From JAIYDJ01 sp031400505 (GTDB lineage: Bacteria; Pseudomonadota; Alphaproteobacteria; Rhodobacterales; Rhodobacteraceae): 64,000 nt of DNA. Position numbers and translations under genes: made by a program. The stretch is from NCBI GenBank assembly GCA_031400505.1, contig JANNPZ010000023.1:61022-125021 (forward strand). The letters are read 5' to 3'. Under the pieces are notes generated by a model, which saw nothing but the letters and a program-made list of their open reading frames with translations, had not been told where the DNA came from and ran no database searches. Shown here in pieces: positions 23,884 through 33,100 of this stretch (position 1 is its first letter; each line of letters begins with the position of its first letter).

Positions 23884-24975
23884 ATGCGTAATTTGCTGAT
23901 CGGGTTCTGTTTGACGTGGTTGCTGGTTGCGTGCGACGCAAGCAAGTCCGACTTCCCCGTGCGCAGCGAAGCCGTCCGATCCGAGGTGGAAGAGCTGTCG
24001 ACCAATGTTGCGATCGTGCAACTGACGGCTGACAATATCGAGACATACAACACCCCACGAAACCTGTCTGGCTCGCGGTCTTCGGCACCGAGTGCCACCT
24101 GGAACTACCGGGTTGGGGTGGGGGATGTACTGGATATCACCATCTGGGATCACCCGGAACTGACGGCAGGCGCGGGTGTGCGTACCCCCGAACAGTCAGG
24201 TCAGCGCGTCCAGGCTGATGGCAGTTTCTTTTACCCATACGTCGGGCAAGTGCAGGCCCGCGGTCTGACGCCTGAAACAATCCGCGACGATCTGGCGGCG
24301 AAACTCGCGGATTTCATCCCCGATCCACAGGTCGATGTCCGGGTGGCCGGCTACCGCAGCCAGGCCGTTTCGGTGACTGGCGAGGTCAAGACCCCAACCC
24401 GGCAGCCTCTGACCGATGTCGCGTTGACCCTGCTGGACGCGATCAACGCCGCAGGCGGTCTGACAGAGCAGGCCGATCCGCGACGGGTCACGCTGCGCCG
24501 CAACGGAAACAACTACATGGTCGACATGCAGGCTTTCCTGGAACAGGGCGTGCGCGTCAACAACCCGGTGCTGTTGAATGGCGATGTGGTCAGCGTGGGG
24601 CGGATCGAACTGCTGGAGGCCTACCTTCTTGGCAACATCGTGCAGCCGTCGACGATTGATCTGACGAAGGAAAACATCACCCTGACCCAGGCAGTGACCC
24701 GCGTTGGCGGACTTGCCGAAGATCGCGCGGACGCGCGCGGCATATTCGTATTCCGCGATACGCCTGCCGGCATCACGGTCTACCAGCTTGATGCGTCGAA
24801 CCCGGTCGCCTACCTTCTGGGCGCACGTTTTACCGTGATGCCGCAAGATGTTATCTATGTGACCTCTGCCCCGCTTTATCGCTGGAACCGGTTGATATCG
24901 AGCATCCTTCCCACGCTCACCACAGCCGGCGCGGTCAGCAACATTGGCGCAGTCAGCAGCCTTGGCACGAATTAG
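23884..24975 (+). CDS. wza: Polysaccharide export outer-membrane lipoprotein (Wza family)
   Basis: A 363-residue protein. The lipoprotein signal has lipobox LVAC, with the acylated Cys about residue 18. The Poly_export domain begins YRVGVGDVLDITIWDHPEL and continues with VQADGSFFYPYVGQVQARGLT, each seen in parts. Two SLBB-type domains follow, around VSVTGEVKTPTRQPL and YLLGNIVQPSTIDL. Wza-type octamers form the outer-membrane channel for group 1-like capsule or exopolysaccharide. The ATG at 23884 begins the lipoprotein signal and follows an AGGGTGGG ribosome site; the longer frame to 23539 overlaps the esterase. It is followed closely by a tyrosine phosphatase and kinase, the usual wza-wzb-wzc order. 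Confidence 0.92.
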   Translation: MRNLLIGFCLTWLLVACDASKSDFPVRSEAVRSEVEELSTNVAIVQLTADNIETYNTPRNLSGSRSSAPSATWNYRVGVGDVLDITIWDHPELTAGAGVRTPEQSGQRVQADGSFFYPYVGQVQARGLTPETIRDDLAAKLADFIPDPQVDVRVAGYRSQAVSVTGEVKTPTRQPLTDVALTLLDAINAAGGLTEQADPRRVTLRRNGNNYMVDMQAFLEQGVRVNNPVLLNGDVVSVGRIELLEAYLLGNIVQPSTIDLTKENITLTQAVTRVGGLAEDRADARGIFVFRDTPAGITVYQLDASNPVAYLLGARFTVMPQDVIYVTSAPLYRWNRLISSILPTLTTAGAVSNIGAVSSLGTN

Positions 24976-24981
24976 GTAGAC

Positions 24982-25425
24982 ATGATCAGTTCCGTTCTGG
25001 TGGTTTGTGTTGGAAACATCTGTCGCTCGCCTCTGGGTGAACGGGCGTTGCGGCAGGGCGTGCCCGGTTTGCCCGTCACATCTGCCGGTCTGGCCGCGGT
25101 GGTCGGCGCGGGCGCGGACGAAACCGCTTCGGCAGTCGCCACCGAAGCGGGCGTCGATCTGTCGGGCCATGTTGCCCGGCAACTGACGCTTCAGATCGGA
25201 CAGGCCCATGACCTGATCCTGGTGATGGAACCGGCACACCGGGCCGAGATTTCCCGGCGGTACCCGCAGTTGTCCGGACGCACGATGCTGTTTGATCACT
25301 GGACAGGCGCGCAGGGAATTGCCGATCCCTACCGCATGGCCGAAGCGTTTCATCGCGAAACCAGAGACCAGATCCTGCAGGCCGCAAAGGCGTGGGGCGC
25401 GCGGCTTGGAATAAAAGCCACGTGA
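24982..25425 (+). CDS. wzb: Low-molecular-weight protein-tyrosine phosphatase
   Basis: A 147-residue protein with the LMW-PTP loop VCVGNICRSP (nucleophile Cys9, Arg15). The general-acid motif appears as IADPYRM near residue 112. It dephosphorylates the tyrosine cluster of the partner kinase (Wzc type), cycling polymer assembly and export. It lies six bases downstream of wza with an AGGTAG ribosome site and about 108 bp before wzc. A weak CTGTTT/AAACAG stem follows its stop codon at 25426-25446 and may reduce read-through. Confidence 0.92.
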   Translation: MISSVLVVCVGNICRSPLGERALRQGVPGLPVTSAGLAAVVGAGADETASAVATEAGVDLSGHVARQLTLQIGQAHDLILVMEPAHRAEISRRYPQLSGRTMLFDHWTGAQGIADPYRMAEAFHRETRDQILQAAKAWGARLGIKAT

Positions 25426-25533
25426 CTGTTTGGTTTGCCGAAACAGTACAACCTATCGCCCAATAACGGCATCGCGTCTTGACGCGGGCGAACGGCTGGC
25501 TAAAGCCTACGAGAAGCGTACACAGGAACTTTG

Positions 25534-27741
25534 ATGACGACAGTCGATGCCCGTCCGGCAGCACCAGAAGATGACGAGATCAACATCCTCGAGCTTGCGG
25601 CCGCCTTATGGGCGGGAAAGTTCTATATTGCGATCGCAACAGCGTTGGCGCTTCTTCTGGGGGGGTTGTTCGTTCTGCGGACAGAATCGATCTTCCGCGC
25701 TGAAGGTTTGCTGCAACTTGAAACAAAGGGCGGATCGCTGGCTTTGCCTGCCGGGATGCAAGGCCTGCTTGGCGGCGGCGGGTCGCAATCGCCAAGCGAA
25801 GCCGAAATAGAGATCATGAAATCGCATCTCGTCCTGGGCGAGGCGGTTCAGACACTCAATTTGCAAACCTCTGCTGCGCCGCGAAAACTTCCGATCCTCG
25901 GCATGCTGCCGGTGCGGCTTGGACTTCCGGATCCGGGCATAGGATTGATCGCCCGATATCAATGGGGAAACGAGGCGATCAAGGTCGGCGAGTTGGAAGT
26001 GCCACCCGATTGGTTGGGTGAAGACCTTGTACTGACGATCACCGGGCCGGAAACCTATTCGGTTGAATTGCCCGATGGCTCCTTGGTAGACGGCACCGCG
26101 CGCGTGCGTGCAACCCAGGCCGAAATAGGATTTTCATTGGTCGTCGATCAATTGGAAGGACCGAACGGGCGGCAATTCGTTGTCATCCGAGAGTCGCTGC
26201 CCGAAGCGGTCATCAAGTTGAAAAAGGCACTGGCAGTCTCTGAAAGCCCGCGCGGCTCGTCAATTCTGCGGATCTCATTTACCGACCCGTCTGCACGCCG
26301 TGCCGAACGCATTCTGAATGCCATATCAGAAGCCTATCTGGCGCAAAACATCGACCGATCCGCCGCAGAGGCCCGCAACAGCCTCGTCTTCATCGAAAAT
26401 CAGCTTCCGATCGCCGAATTGGAAGTGACCGATGCGCAGAATGCTTTGAACGCCTATCGCCAGCAGCAACAATCCGTCGATGTGGACTATGAAACCCGCA
26501 GTTTGCTGGAACGCGCCACGGATATCGAGACTGCGCTCAGCGCGTTGACCCTGCGGGAAGAGGGCATCAAGGAACGATTTACGATCAACCATCCGGTTTA
26601 CGAGGCGCTGCTTCAAGAGCGTGCGACGTTGCAGGAACAACTCGATGATTTGCGCGGACTTGCCTCAAATCTGCCAGAAACGCAAAAGGAAATTTTCAAC
26701 CTGACGCGTGATCTTGAAGTCGCGCAGCAGGTGTATGTGCAATTGCTGAACCGCGAACAGGAGTTGCGGGTTGTTCAGGCGTCAACTGTCGGGTCCGTGC
26801 GCATTATTGACGCAGCTTACGCGCGCAATATCCGGATTTGGCCGCGCACTTCGTTTACACTCGCTGTGGCGATGCTGGCAGGAATGGTCGTCGGTGCTAT
26901 CTATGTACTGGTCCGTCGTGCCCTGCGGCGTGGCATTCGCGGCGCGCAGGATATAGAGGCAATCGGATTGCCGGTGTTTGCGACGATATCCTATCTGCAC
27001 AAAGCTTCCGATCACCGCAACCGGAAGGGCTTTTTGCCGATCTATGCAGTTACAACACCGGATGATGTTGTGGTTGAGGCGATGCGTAGCCTTCGGACTT
27101 CTTTGCATTTCGGCATGCTTGACGCCACCAGCAAATCAATTCTGATGACCTCTGCCGCACCGGCGGCCGGCAAGAGCTTCATCTCTGTGAACCTCGCAGC
27201 GGTTGCCGCACAGGCCGGACAAAGAGTGTGTCTGATCGACGCAGACTTGCGGAAGGGGTATTTGCGGCGGTATTTCGGGAAGGAAAGGAATAATCCTGGT
27301 CTCAGCGAATATCTCGCTCGGGAAAAGACCTTGGAAGAGGTCATGTTCCGCGGGCCCGTGGAAGGGCTGACAGTCATCACCTCGGGACGCTTCCCGCCCA
27401 ATCCGTCGGAATTGCTGATGCGTGCCGAGTTCGAAACACTTCTTGGGATTTTGGACAAGTCTTTTGATTTGATCATAATTGATGCGCCGCCAACTCTGGC
27501 TGTGACGGATCCAGTCGTGATCGGTCGTTATGCTGGCGCTCGCATTCTGGTAGCGCGACATCTAGAGACTGTGGTTGGGGAATTGGAGGCCGTCCGGCGG
27601 GCTTTTGAAGCAACTGGCAGCAAATTGACCGGTGCCATTTTGAATGGTTATAAGGCCGGTGAAGTCAGTCAGTACGGTGACAAGTTTCAAGCGTATAACT
27701 ATAGATACAGTTATAAACGCGAGCCTGGCGATCAGTCATGA
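25534..27741 (+). CDS. wzc: Polysaccharide co-polymerase with tyrosine autokinase (Wzc type)
   Basis: A 735-residue protein. A Wzz-type N-terminal domain has a first membrane helix near residues 30-50 and a long periplasmic coiled-coil region up to about 440, ending in a second helix (LAVAMLAGMVVGAIYVL). A cytoplasmic BY-kinase domain follows: Walker A SAAPAAGKSF, Walker A' VCLIDADLRKG and Walker B LIIIDAPP. A tyrosine cluster (QYGDKFQAYNYRYSYKRE) lies at the C-terminus, where autophosphorylation occurs. It sets polymer length and couples Wzy polymerisation to Wza export. ATG 25534 has AGGAAC upstream; the TTG just before it is less likely. Confidence 0.92.
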   Translation: MTTVDARPAAPEDDEINILELAAALWAGKFYIAIATALALLLGGLFVLRTESIFRAEGLLQLETKGGSLALPAGMQGLLGGGGSQSPSEAEIEIMKSHLVLGEAVQTLNLQTSAAPRKLPILGMLPVRLGLPDPGIGLIARYQWGNEAIKVGELEVPPDWLGEDLVLTITGPETYSVELPDGSLVDGTARVRATQAEIGFSLVVDQLEGPNGRQFVVIRESLPEAVIKLKKALAVSESPRGSSILRISFTDPSARRAERILNAISEAYLAQNIDRSAAEARNSLVFIENQLPIAELEVTDAQNALNAYRQQQQSVDVDYETRSLLERATDIETALSALTLREEGIKERFTINHPVYEALLQERATLQEQLDDLRGLASNLPETQKEIFNLTRDLEVAQQVYVQLLNREQELRVVQASTVGSVRIIDAAYARNIRIWPRTSFTLAVAMLAGMVVGAIYVLVRRALRRGIRGAQDIEAIGLPVFATISYLHKASDHRNRKGFLPIYAVTTPDDVVVEAMRSLRTSLHFGMLDATSKSILMTSAAPAAGKSFISVNLAAVAAQAGQRVCLIDADLRKGYLRRYFGKERNNPGLSEYLAREKTLEEVMFRGPVEGLTVITSGRFPPNPSELLMRAEFETLLGILDKSFDLIIIDAPPTLAVTDPVVIGRYAGARILVARHLETVVGELEAVRRAFEATGSKLTGAILNGYKAGEVSQYGDKFQAYNYRYSYKREPGDQS

Positions 27742-28495
27742 TTTGTCATCCAACAAATACCGACCTATAGGATGGCATGCCTCAAGTCTAGCTTCCAGTG
27801 ATGAGCTTTCTGCCAATGGAGCCTTGGTTTGCAAATTGATTTTCCGGGCAAAGGGCAAATTATTCTGAAGTGAAATCTACGGATCTCTTTGCTGCAACTA
27901 CTCACATCTCTGCGGAAATCTTTGCGATCTGTCAAAAAGGTGGACAACTGGCAAAGCGTTGAGCATGGCTTCTGCAGCATGGCGCCCCGGGTATTGGTTT
28001 CCGCGCAAAGGTTGTCAAACGTCGTGCCTCCTTCAGGAAGTTACAACGCGCGACCTGCGCGGGGCGCATGGAGATTGATGTCACCGGAAGCGCGCAACTG
28101 TCACCGCGCCGAAGAGAGACCCCATGCCAACCACAAAAGGGATCATCAATTCAAGAAGCTGCGTTGATCGCACTCCTTCTTTCGATTGATCTTTTGAACT
28201 GATCCGAAAGCAAATGCAATCCGATACCAGCGAAAGCGACCATGCACGCTCGACGGCGCGGTTCGACGAGACTGCGCCGTGTGTCAGCCTTGCGACGAAA
28301 AGAATGCCACGCGGGCGGTCCATTGGTTGGCCGGAAAGTCAACAATCTGCCCCGGAACACCTAGCAAAGTCGACACCCAGTAGGTATACGTCGATCAATA
28401 TTCTGACTTCCCGGCTCGGGGTTTGATCTGGCGGTCATGACCTGAGAAGGTTGCGGAAGCGTGTGGTTCTTGCAGGGAATGACTTATTGAGTCCC
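27742..28495. other. 754-bp interval without a recognisable gene
   Basis: No open frame here looks coding; the candidates are at most 92 codons long (for example 27889-28167 plus and 28081-28323 minus) and resemble no family I know. Base composition is visibly AT-richer than the core genes and matches the following sugar genes. The stretch probably holds the promoter and leader for the downstream polysaccharide block and perhaps decayed mobile DNA. No clear inverted repeat, transposase motif or tRNA was seen. Confidence 0.5.
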
Positions 28496-30373
28496 ATGCT
28501 ATTGCGTTTGGTAAACATGAATCGGACCGGAAAGCGTGCCTTGCAGGCCGTTGTGGACGGTTTTTTGCTGATCGCAGTTTTCATATTCTCAATGTGGCTG
28601 AGACTTGATAGCACGTCTTTCATGGCGGTCCCAAAAGTATGGTTGGCAATGGTTGCTGTGGTGCCGCTTTCCCTGCTTTTGTTTGTGTATCTGGGCTATT
28701 ATCGCGCCGTCATCCGTTATATTTCCGCACGCGCTTTGGCGACCATTCTTTTGGGTTCTGTCGTTTCAGGTATCATTCTGTCGATCACGGCGACCCTTGG
28801 GGGATTGCCAATACCCAGATCGGTGCCACTGATCTTTACTGTGCTGACCTTTCTTTGTCTTGGAGGGGTTCGTTTCGGTTTTCGTGAATTGGTGTTCAGC
28901 AGCCAGAATCGCCGAAAGAAACGTGTCGTGATCTATGGCGCCGGCGTGGCAGGGCGACAGCTTTCGCAAGTTCTTCGCCAGGGTACTGAGTATTTGCCGA
29001 TCGCGTTCATTGACGACTCGGCGTTTTCCCAAGGCACACTTATCGGGGGGTTGCGTGTCTATGGCCCCGATCAAGTGGATCAGTTAATCCGATTCAATAC
29101 TGTAGAAGCGGTATTGCTGGCTCTGCCTTCGGCTACCAAACGGCGGCGGAGTGAGATTCTGAAGTCTCTTGAGCGCTATCCGCTGCATCTGCGGACAATT
29201 CCGGGCATTGATGAGATCTTGACTGGAAAGGCGCGAATTGACGATTTGAACGAGATCGGAATTGAGGACCTTTTGGGGCGGGACCCGATTGAGCCGCGGG
29301 CCGACCTTATGTCGGCAAATACGCGTGGTAAGGTGGTGATGGTAACCGGGGCTGGGGGTTCAATTGGCAGTGAGCTTTGTCGGCAGATTCTTCTTCAGTC
29401 ACCTCAGCATCTCGTGCTTTTTGAACTCTCGGAACTCGCACTGTACAAGATTGAACAGGAATTGGTTGCGAAAAGGGACCAGCATGGTTTAAAAGTCCAG
29501 ATAAGTGCTGTTCTTGGATCCGTCCAGTCAGAGAGCAGGGTTGAACGCACCTTGCGTACGTGCAAGGTGCAGACAGTTTACCATGCCGCTGCTTACAAGC
29601 ATGTTCCTTTGGTTGAGCATAATGTGGTTGAGGGTATCCGCAACAATGTTCACGGCACGATTGCTGTTGCAAAGGCTGCGATTGAGACTGGCGTCGAATC
29701 GTTCATTTTGATTTCTACAGACAAGGCGGTGCGCCCTGCAAATGTCATGGGTGCATCAAAGCGCCTGGCCGAAATGGTTTGTCAGGCACTTGCGAAATCA
29801 ACGCCTAAAGGTGCGACAAAACTGTCCATGGTTCGGTTCGGGAACGTGCTTGGGTCATCTGGATCAGTCATCCCATTGTTCCAGCAGCAAATTGCAACTG
29901 GTGGTCCGATCACTGTCACGCATCCGGACATAACTCGTTTCTTCATGACAATACCCGAGGCCGCGCAACTGGTCATTCAGGCCGGTGCTATGGCGCAGGG
30001 CGGAGATGTGTTTGTGCTGGACATGGGGGAACCGGTGCGAATTGCAGATCTTGCAGAGAAGATAGCGCGTTTGCATGGGCTCAGCCCAGTTGTCATTTCC
30101 AGTGATCAACGGGGAAAGATCAAGCCGAATGAAATCGGAATTGTCTTTACCCAACTGCGCCCCGGAGAGAAACTGTTTGAGGAACTCTTGATTTCCAATA
30201 ATCCGCAGTTGACGGCACATCCGCAAATCATGACTGCGACGGATTTCTGCCAGAACTTGGAGGAAGTGTTGGCGATTGTTGAGAAACTTTCGATAGCCTG
30301 CGACAATTCGGACGTGGATCGTATCAAGGCCTTGTTGATAGAGGCGCAGACAGGTTATTTGCAACACGCTTGA
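28496..30373 (+). CDS. pglF: Membrane-anchored nucleotide-sugar 4,6-dehydratase (PglF/WbpM/CapD type)
   Basis: A 625-residue protein. Four N-terminal membrane helices span about 20-115. A first nucleotide-binding region (VVIYGAGVAGRQL) is followed by the SDR domain with MVTGAGGSIGSELCRQI. Its catalytic region is ISTDKAVRPANVMGASKRLAEM, split as STDKAVRPANVMG and ASKRLAEM; as in this family, the usual Tyr of YxxxK is replaced by Met. Such enzymes convert UDP-GlcNAc to the 4-keto-6-deoxy sugar, the first step to bacillosamine or QuiNAc. With the aminotransferase and acetyltransferase downstream, the bacillosamine route fits. The start is uncertain (TTG 28451, ATG 28496 or ATG 28517). Base composition is AT-richer than the mean here. 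Confidence 0.88.
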   Translation: MLLRLVNMNRTGKRALQAVVDGFLLIAVFIFSMWLRLDSTSFMAVPKVWLAMVAVVPLSLLLFVYLGYYRAVIRYISARALATILLGSVVSGIILSITATLGGLPIPRSVPLIFTVLTFLCLGGVRFGFRELVFSSQNRRKKRVVIYGAGVAGRQLSQVLRQGTEYLPIAFIDDSAFSQGTLIGGLRVYGPDQVDQLIRFNTVEAVLLALPSATKRRRSEILKSLERYPLHLRTIPGIDEILTGKARIDDLNEIGIEDLLGRDPIEPRADLMSANTRGKVVMVTGAGGSIGSELCRQILLQSPQHLVLFELSELALYKIEQELVAKRDQHGLKVQISAVLGSVQSESRVERTLRTCKVQTVYHAAAYKHVPLVEHNVVEGIRNNVHGTIAVAKAAIETGVESFILISTDKAVRPANVMGASKRLAEMVCQALAKSTPKGATKLSMVRFGNVLGSSGSVIPLFQQQIATGGPITVTHPDITRFFMTIPEAAQLVIQAGAMAQGGDVFVLDMGEPVRIADLAEKIARLHGLSPVVISSDQRGKIKPNEIGIVFTQLRPGEKLFEELLISNNPQLTAHPQIMTATDFCQNLEEVLAIVEKLSIACDNSDVDRIKALLIEAQTGYLQHA

Positions 30374-30559
30374 AGGTTCTGTTGCAGATTCCGAACGACA
30401 TCGCGATGCGAGTTCGTATCTCTTATGGGGCGGTGGGTGGCTGCATGCTATCAATCGAAGTTCGGTTGTGGTTGAGATGTTTGATTGAAGAGCATGAGAG
30501 TGAAAAGTTGACCGTACTTGGACTGCGTTGTTGCAACCAGACTTCTTGAGGACTTTCAC

Positions 30560-31804
30560 TTGGGGCGCATTCTTTTTTTGAGCCAGTTGTTTGATCCGGA
30601 ACCCACTTTGAAGGGTTTGCATTTCGTGCGGGAACTCGCCCGGCATGACATAGAGGCCGAGGTCGTTACCGGCTTTCCCAATTACCCTGGTGGCAAGATT
30701 TACCCCGGGTTTCGCAAGCGATGGCTGGAGCGGCAAGCCATTGACGGGATTGCAGTTATTCGGCTGGCAACCTACATGTCGCATAGTTCCAGTACGGCCA
30801 AACGCATTGTGTGCTATGCCAGTTTTCTTGTCACGTCGCTGTTTTATATGCTGTTCATGGCGAAGCGTTCGGATCTGGTTTATGTTTATTATCCGACACT
30901 TACCGCCGGACTTTCTGCTGTTTGTGCGAAGTGGGTCCGTCGCACTCCCGTAGTTCTGGACATTCAGGACATGTGGCCTGATTCACTGGGCGCCTCTGGA
31001 ATGATGACGAACCGCTATCTACTTGGAATTGCAAATTTCCTGTGTGGTGTTCTTTATCGCAACTGCAACCATATCCTTGTGCAATCTCCGGGTTTCAAGC
31101 GGTTGCTGATTGAACGTGGCGTGCCGCCTGTAAGAATTACTGTGCTTTACAATTGGGCAGACGAGGCTTCGCCGGAGGGAGCAGAGAAGGCCGGCGATGC
31201 TGCTTGTGCAGGGTTTGTTGCCGGCGACGGGATCCGCTTTTTGTTTGCTGGAAACATGGGTTCTGCGCAGGGGCTTTCGGCCTTGGTTGATGCGGCGCGA
31301 TTGTTGCAGGACGCAGGAGCAAATGCGACGCTGTTGTTGATGGGTGGTGGGACCGAGCAACCTGGGCTGGAAGCACAGGCAACCCGTTTGGGATTGAACA
31401 ACCTGCGCTTTCTACCTCGGGTGCCAATGTCGGACGTGCAGGGATATCTGTCTGGGGCCGATGTCTTGATTGTTCATCTCAAGGATGAGCCTCTGTTCCG
31501 GGTCACGATTCCGTCGAAGACCCAAGCCTATCTTCGGGCCGGTCGCCCCATTCTGATGGCAGCACCGGGGGATGCCGCCGATCTGATTGACCGGGCCGGG
31601 GCGGGTGTGATCGCTATTCCGGAAGATCCGCGGGATCTGGCGGACAAGATGTTGTTGTTGGCCGGTCTGACCCCAGACGAATGCGCCGAGATGGGCGCGA
31701 GGGGGCTCAGGTTTTACAGGGCCAATCTTGCGATGACTCTGGCAATCGACAAGACCGCCGAAGTCATCAAAGCCCACTGGCGCGCGGGTGCCAAAGCAGA
31801 GTAA
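30560..31804 (+). CDS. GT4 glycosyltransferase, WbuB-like
   Basis: A 414-residue GT-B glycosyltransferase. The N-terminal domain reads LFLSQLFDPEPTLKG and VVTGFPNYPGGKIYPG, which strongly resembles WbuB-type transferases associated with N-acetyl-L-fucosamine. The donor-binding C-terminal domain has FLFAGNMGSAQGL, RFLPRVPMSDV and PSKTQAYLRAGRPIL. Given the capEFG genes nearby, UDP-L-FucNAc is a plausible donor; this is inference. A TTG start at 30560 is proposed because GAGGA sits just upstream and the protein then begins with the family GRILFLSQ; the frame opens at 30518. About 190 bp before it show nothing recognisable. Confidence 0.8.
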   Translation: MGRILFLSQLFDPEPTLKGLHFVRELARHDIEAEVVTGFPNYPGGKIYPGFRKRWLERQAIDGIAVIRLATYMSHSSSTAKRIVCYASFLVTSLFYMLFMAKRSDLVYVYYPTLTAGLSAVCAKWVRRTPVVLDIQDMWPDSLGASGMMTNRYLLGIANFLCGVLYRNCNHILVQSPGFKRLLIERGVPPVRITVLYNWADEASPEGAEKAGDAACAGFVAGDGIRFLFAGNMGSAQGLSALVDAARLLQDAGANATLLLMGGGTEQPGLEAQATRLGLNNLRFLPRVPMSDVQGYLSGADVLIVHLKDEPLFRVTIPSKTQAYLRAGRPILMAAPGDAADLIDRAGAGVIAIPEDPRDLADKMLLLAGLTPDECAEMGARGLRFYRANLAMTLAIDKTAEVIKAHWRAGAKAE

Positions 31805-31853
31805 GACCCGTAAAACCAATGCGAGTGCCGGGCGTTCAAACTGTGGGGGCAGG

Positions 31854-32453
31854 GTGTTGAAGCGGTTGATTGATGTGGTGGGTGGAACGCTTTGCCTTGT
31901 GCTGCTGTCGCCGGTTCTGCTGATCGTAGCACTACTGATCCGGCGCAAGATGGGGGGGCCGGTTCTGTTTGCGCAAGTCAGGCCGGGCCTGCGAGGGCGG
32001 CCGTTCCGGATGTTCAAGTTCCGGTCGATGAGCAATGCAACCGATGCTGCGGGTCGGGTCTTGTCTGATGCCGAACGGCTGACATCGCTGGGCCGATTTC
32101 TGCGTGGATCCAGCCTCGATGAGTTGCCCGAGCTGTGGAACGTCTTGAAGGGCGAGATGAGCTTGGTTGGCCCGCGCCCGCTGTTGATGGACTATCTTCC
32201 GCTGTATTCCCCGACCGAGGCGCGGCGGCATGAGGTGAAGCCCGGGGTGACCGGCTGGGCGCAGATAAATGGTCGCAACGCGCTGACTTGGGACGAAAAG
32301 TTTGCGCTGGATGTCTGGTATGTCGATCATCATTCCTTGCGGCTGGACATGAAGATACTCTGGCTGACGATCCGCAAGGTGGTGATGCGCGAGGGCATCA
32401 GTGCGGCAGGCGAGGCAACGATGCCGCGATTTACCGGCGAGGCCCGGAAGTGA
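31854..32453 (+). CDS. Undecaprenyl-phosphate sugar-1-phosphate transferase (PglC/WcaJ C-terminal type)
   Basis: About 199 residues, the minimal phosphoglycosyltransferase form. One N-terminal re-entrant helix (LKRLIDVVGGTLCLVLLSP) is followed by the core MFKFRSM, RFLRGSSLDELPELWNVL, LVGPRPLL and KPGVTGWAQINGRN. The Asp-Glu dyad in LDELPE is the catalytic pair. It moves a sugar phosphate from a UDP-sugar to undecaprenyl phosphate and so starts the repeat unit. Small PglC-like enzymes use UDP-diNAcBac, which fits the gene neighbours. The start is uncertain: GTG 31854 begins the conserved part, while a GTG at 31788 would overlap the preceding gene. The stop overlaps the next start (GTGA). Confidence 0.88.
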   Translation: MLKRLIDVVGGTLCLVLLSPVLLIVALLIRRKMGGPVLFAQVRPGLRGRPFRMFKFRSMSNATDAAGRVLSDAERLTSLGRFLRGSSLDELPELWNVLKGEMSLVGPRPLLMDYLPLYSPTEARRHEVKPGVTGWAQINGRNALTWDEKFALDVWYVDHHSLRLDMKILWLTIRKVVMREGISAAGEATMPRFTGEARK

Positions 32454-33097
32454 CCCCCCTTTACGGCATCTATGGTGCGAGCGGCTTTGGCAGAGAAACC
32501 CTGCCTTTGTTGCGTGCGAAGCTAAAAGACACCGGGGCGCAACTGGTGTTCATCGACGATTCTGAAGGCCCGGCATCGGTCAACGGCCAGGCGCGTGTGT
32601 CATGGGATGGCTTTTTGTCCTTGCCCGCGTCGTCGCGCCATGTCTGCCTTGCCATCGCGAATTCGGCCTTGCGCGAAACCCTTGCTGCAAAGTGCGAGGC
32701 GGCTGGTGTTGGCTTCGTGCAGGTGCGCGCAGCCAATGTCGTTGAACTGGACGGCGTGGTGATCGGTGAGGGGGCCATTTTGTCGCCTTTCGTCATCCTG
32801 ACCTCCAACCTGACGATCGGGCGGCATTTTCATGCCAATATCTATTCCTACGTGGCGCATGATTGCGTGATCGGGGATTTCGTGACTTTTGCCCCGAATG
32901 TCATGTGCAACGGGAATGTCAGAATTGAAGACCACGCCTATATTGGCACCGGCGCTGTGATCAAGCAGGGGCAACCCGGACGCCCGACGGTGATCGGGCG
33001 AGGGGCTGTTGTCGGCATGGGGGCGGTCGTCACGCGCGATGTTGCCGCAGGTGAAACCGTGGTGGGCAATCCGGCGCGCCCGCTTGTGAAAGGATAA
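32450..33097 (+). CDS. pglD: PglD/NeuD-type sugar O/N-acetyltransferase
   Basis: A 215-residue protein. The N-terminal Rossmann-like part begins LYGIYGASGFGRETL (UDP-sugar binding). A left-handed beta-helix with hexapeptide repeats follows: VVIGEGAILSPFVILT, TIGRHFHANIYSYVAHDCVIGDF and IGTGAVIKQG. The catalytic His is the one in VAHDCVIG. It acetylates the 4-amino group of a UDP-4-amino sugar using acetyl-CoA. The position between the PglC-like transferase and the PglE-like aminotransferase supports UDP-N,N'-diacetylbacillosamine synthesis. A GTG start at 32450 overlaps the previous stop and begins at the family N-terminus. Confidence 0.88.
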   Translation: MTPLYGIYGASGFGRETLPLLRAKLKDTGAQLVFIDDSEGPASVNGQARVSWDGFLSLPASSRHVCLAIANSALRETLAAKCEAAGVGFVQVRAANVVELDGVVIGEGAILSPFVILTSNLTIGRHFHANIYSYVAHDCVIGDFVTFAPNVMCNGNVRIEDHAYIGTGAVIKQGQPGRPTVIGRGAVVGMGAVVTRDVAAGETVVGNPARPLVKG

Positions 33098-33100
33098 TCG

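Noticed and set aside
27889..28323. Short frames in the gene-free interval (92 codons plus strand, 80 codons minus strand)
   Set aside because: No ribosome site, no motif and no resemblance to any family I know; they overlap each other on opposite strands.
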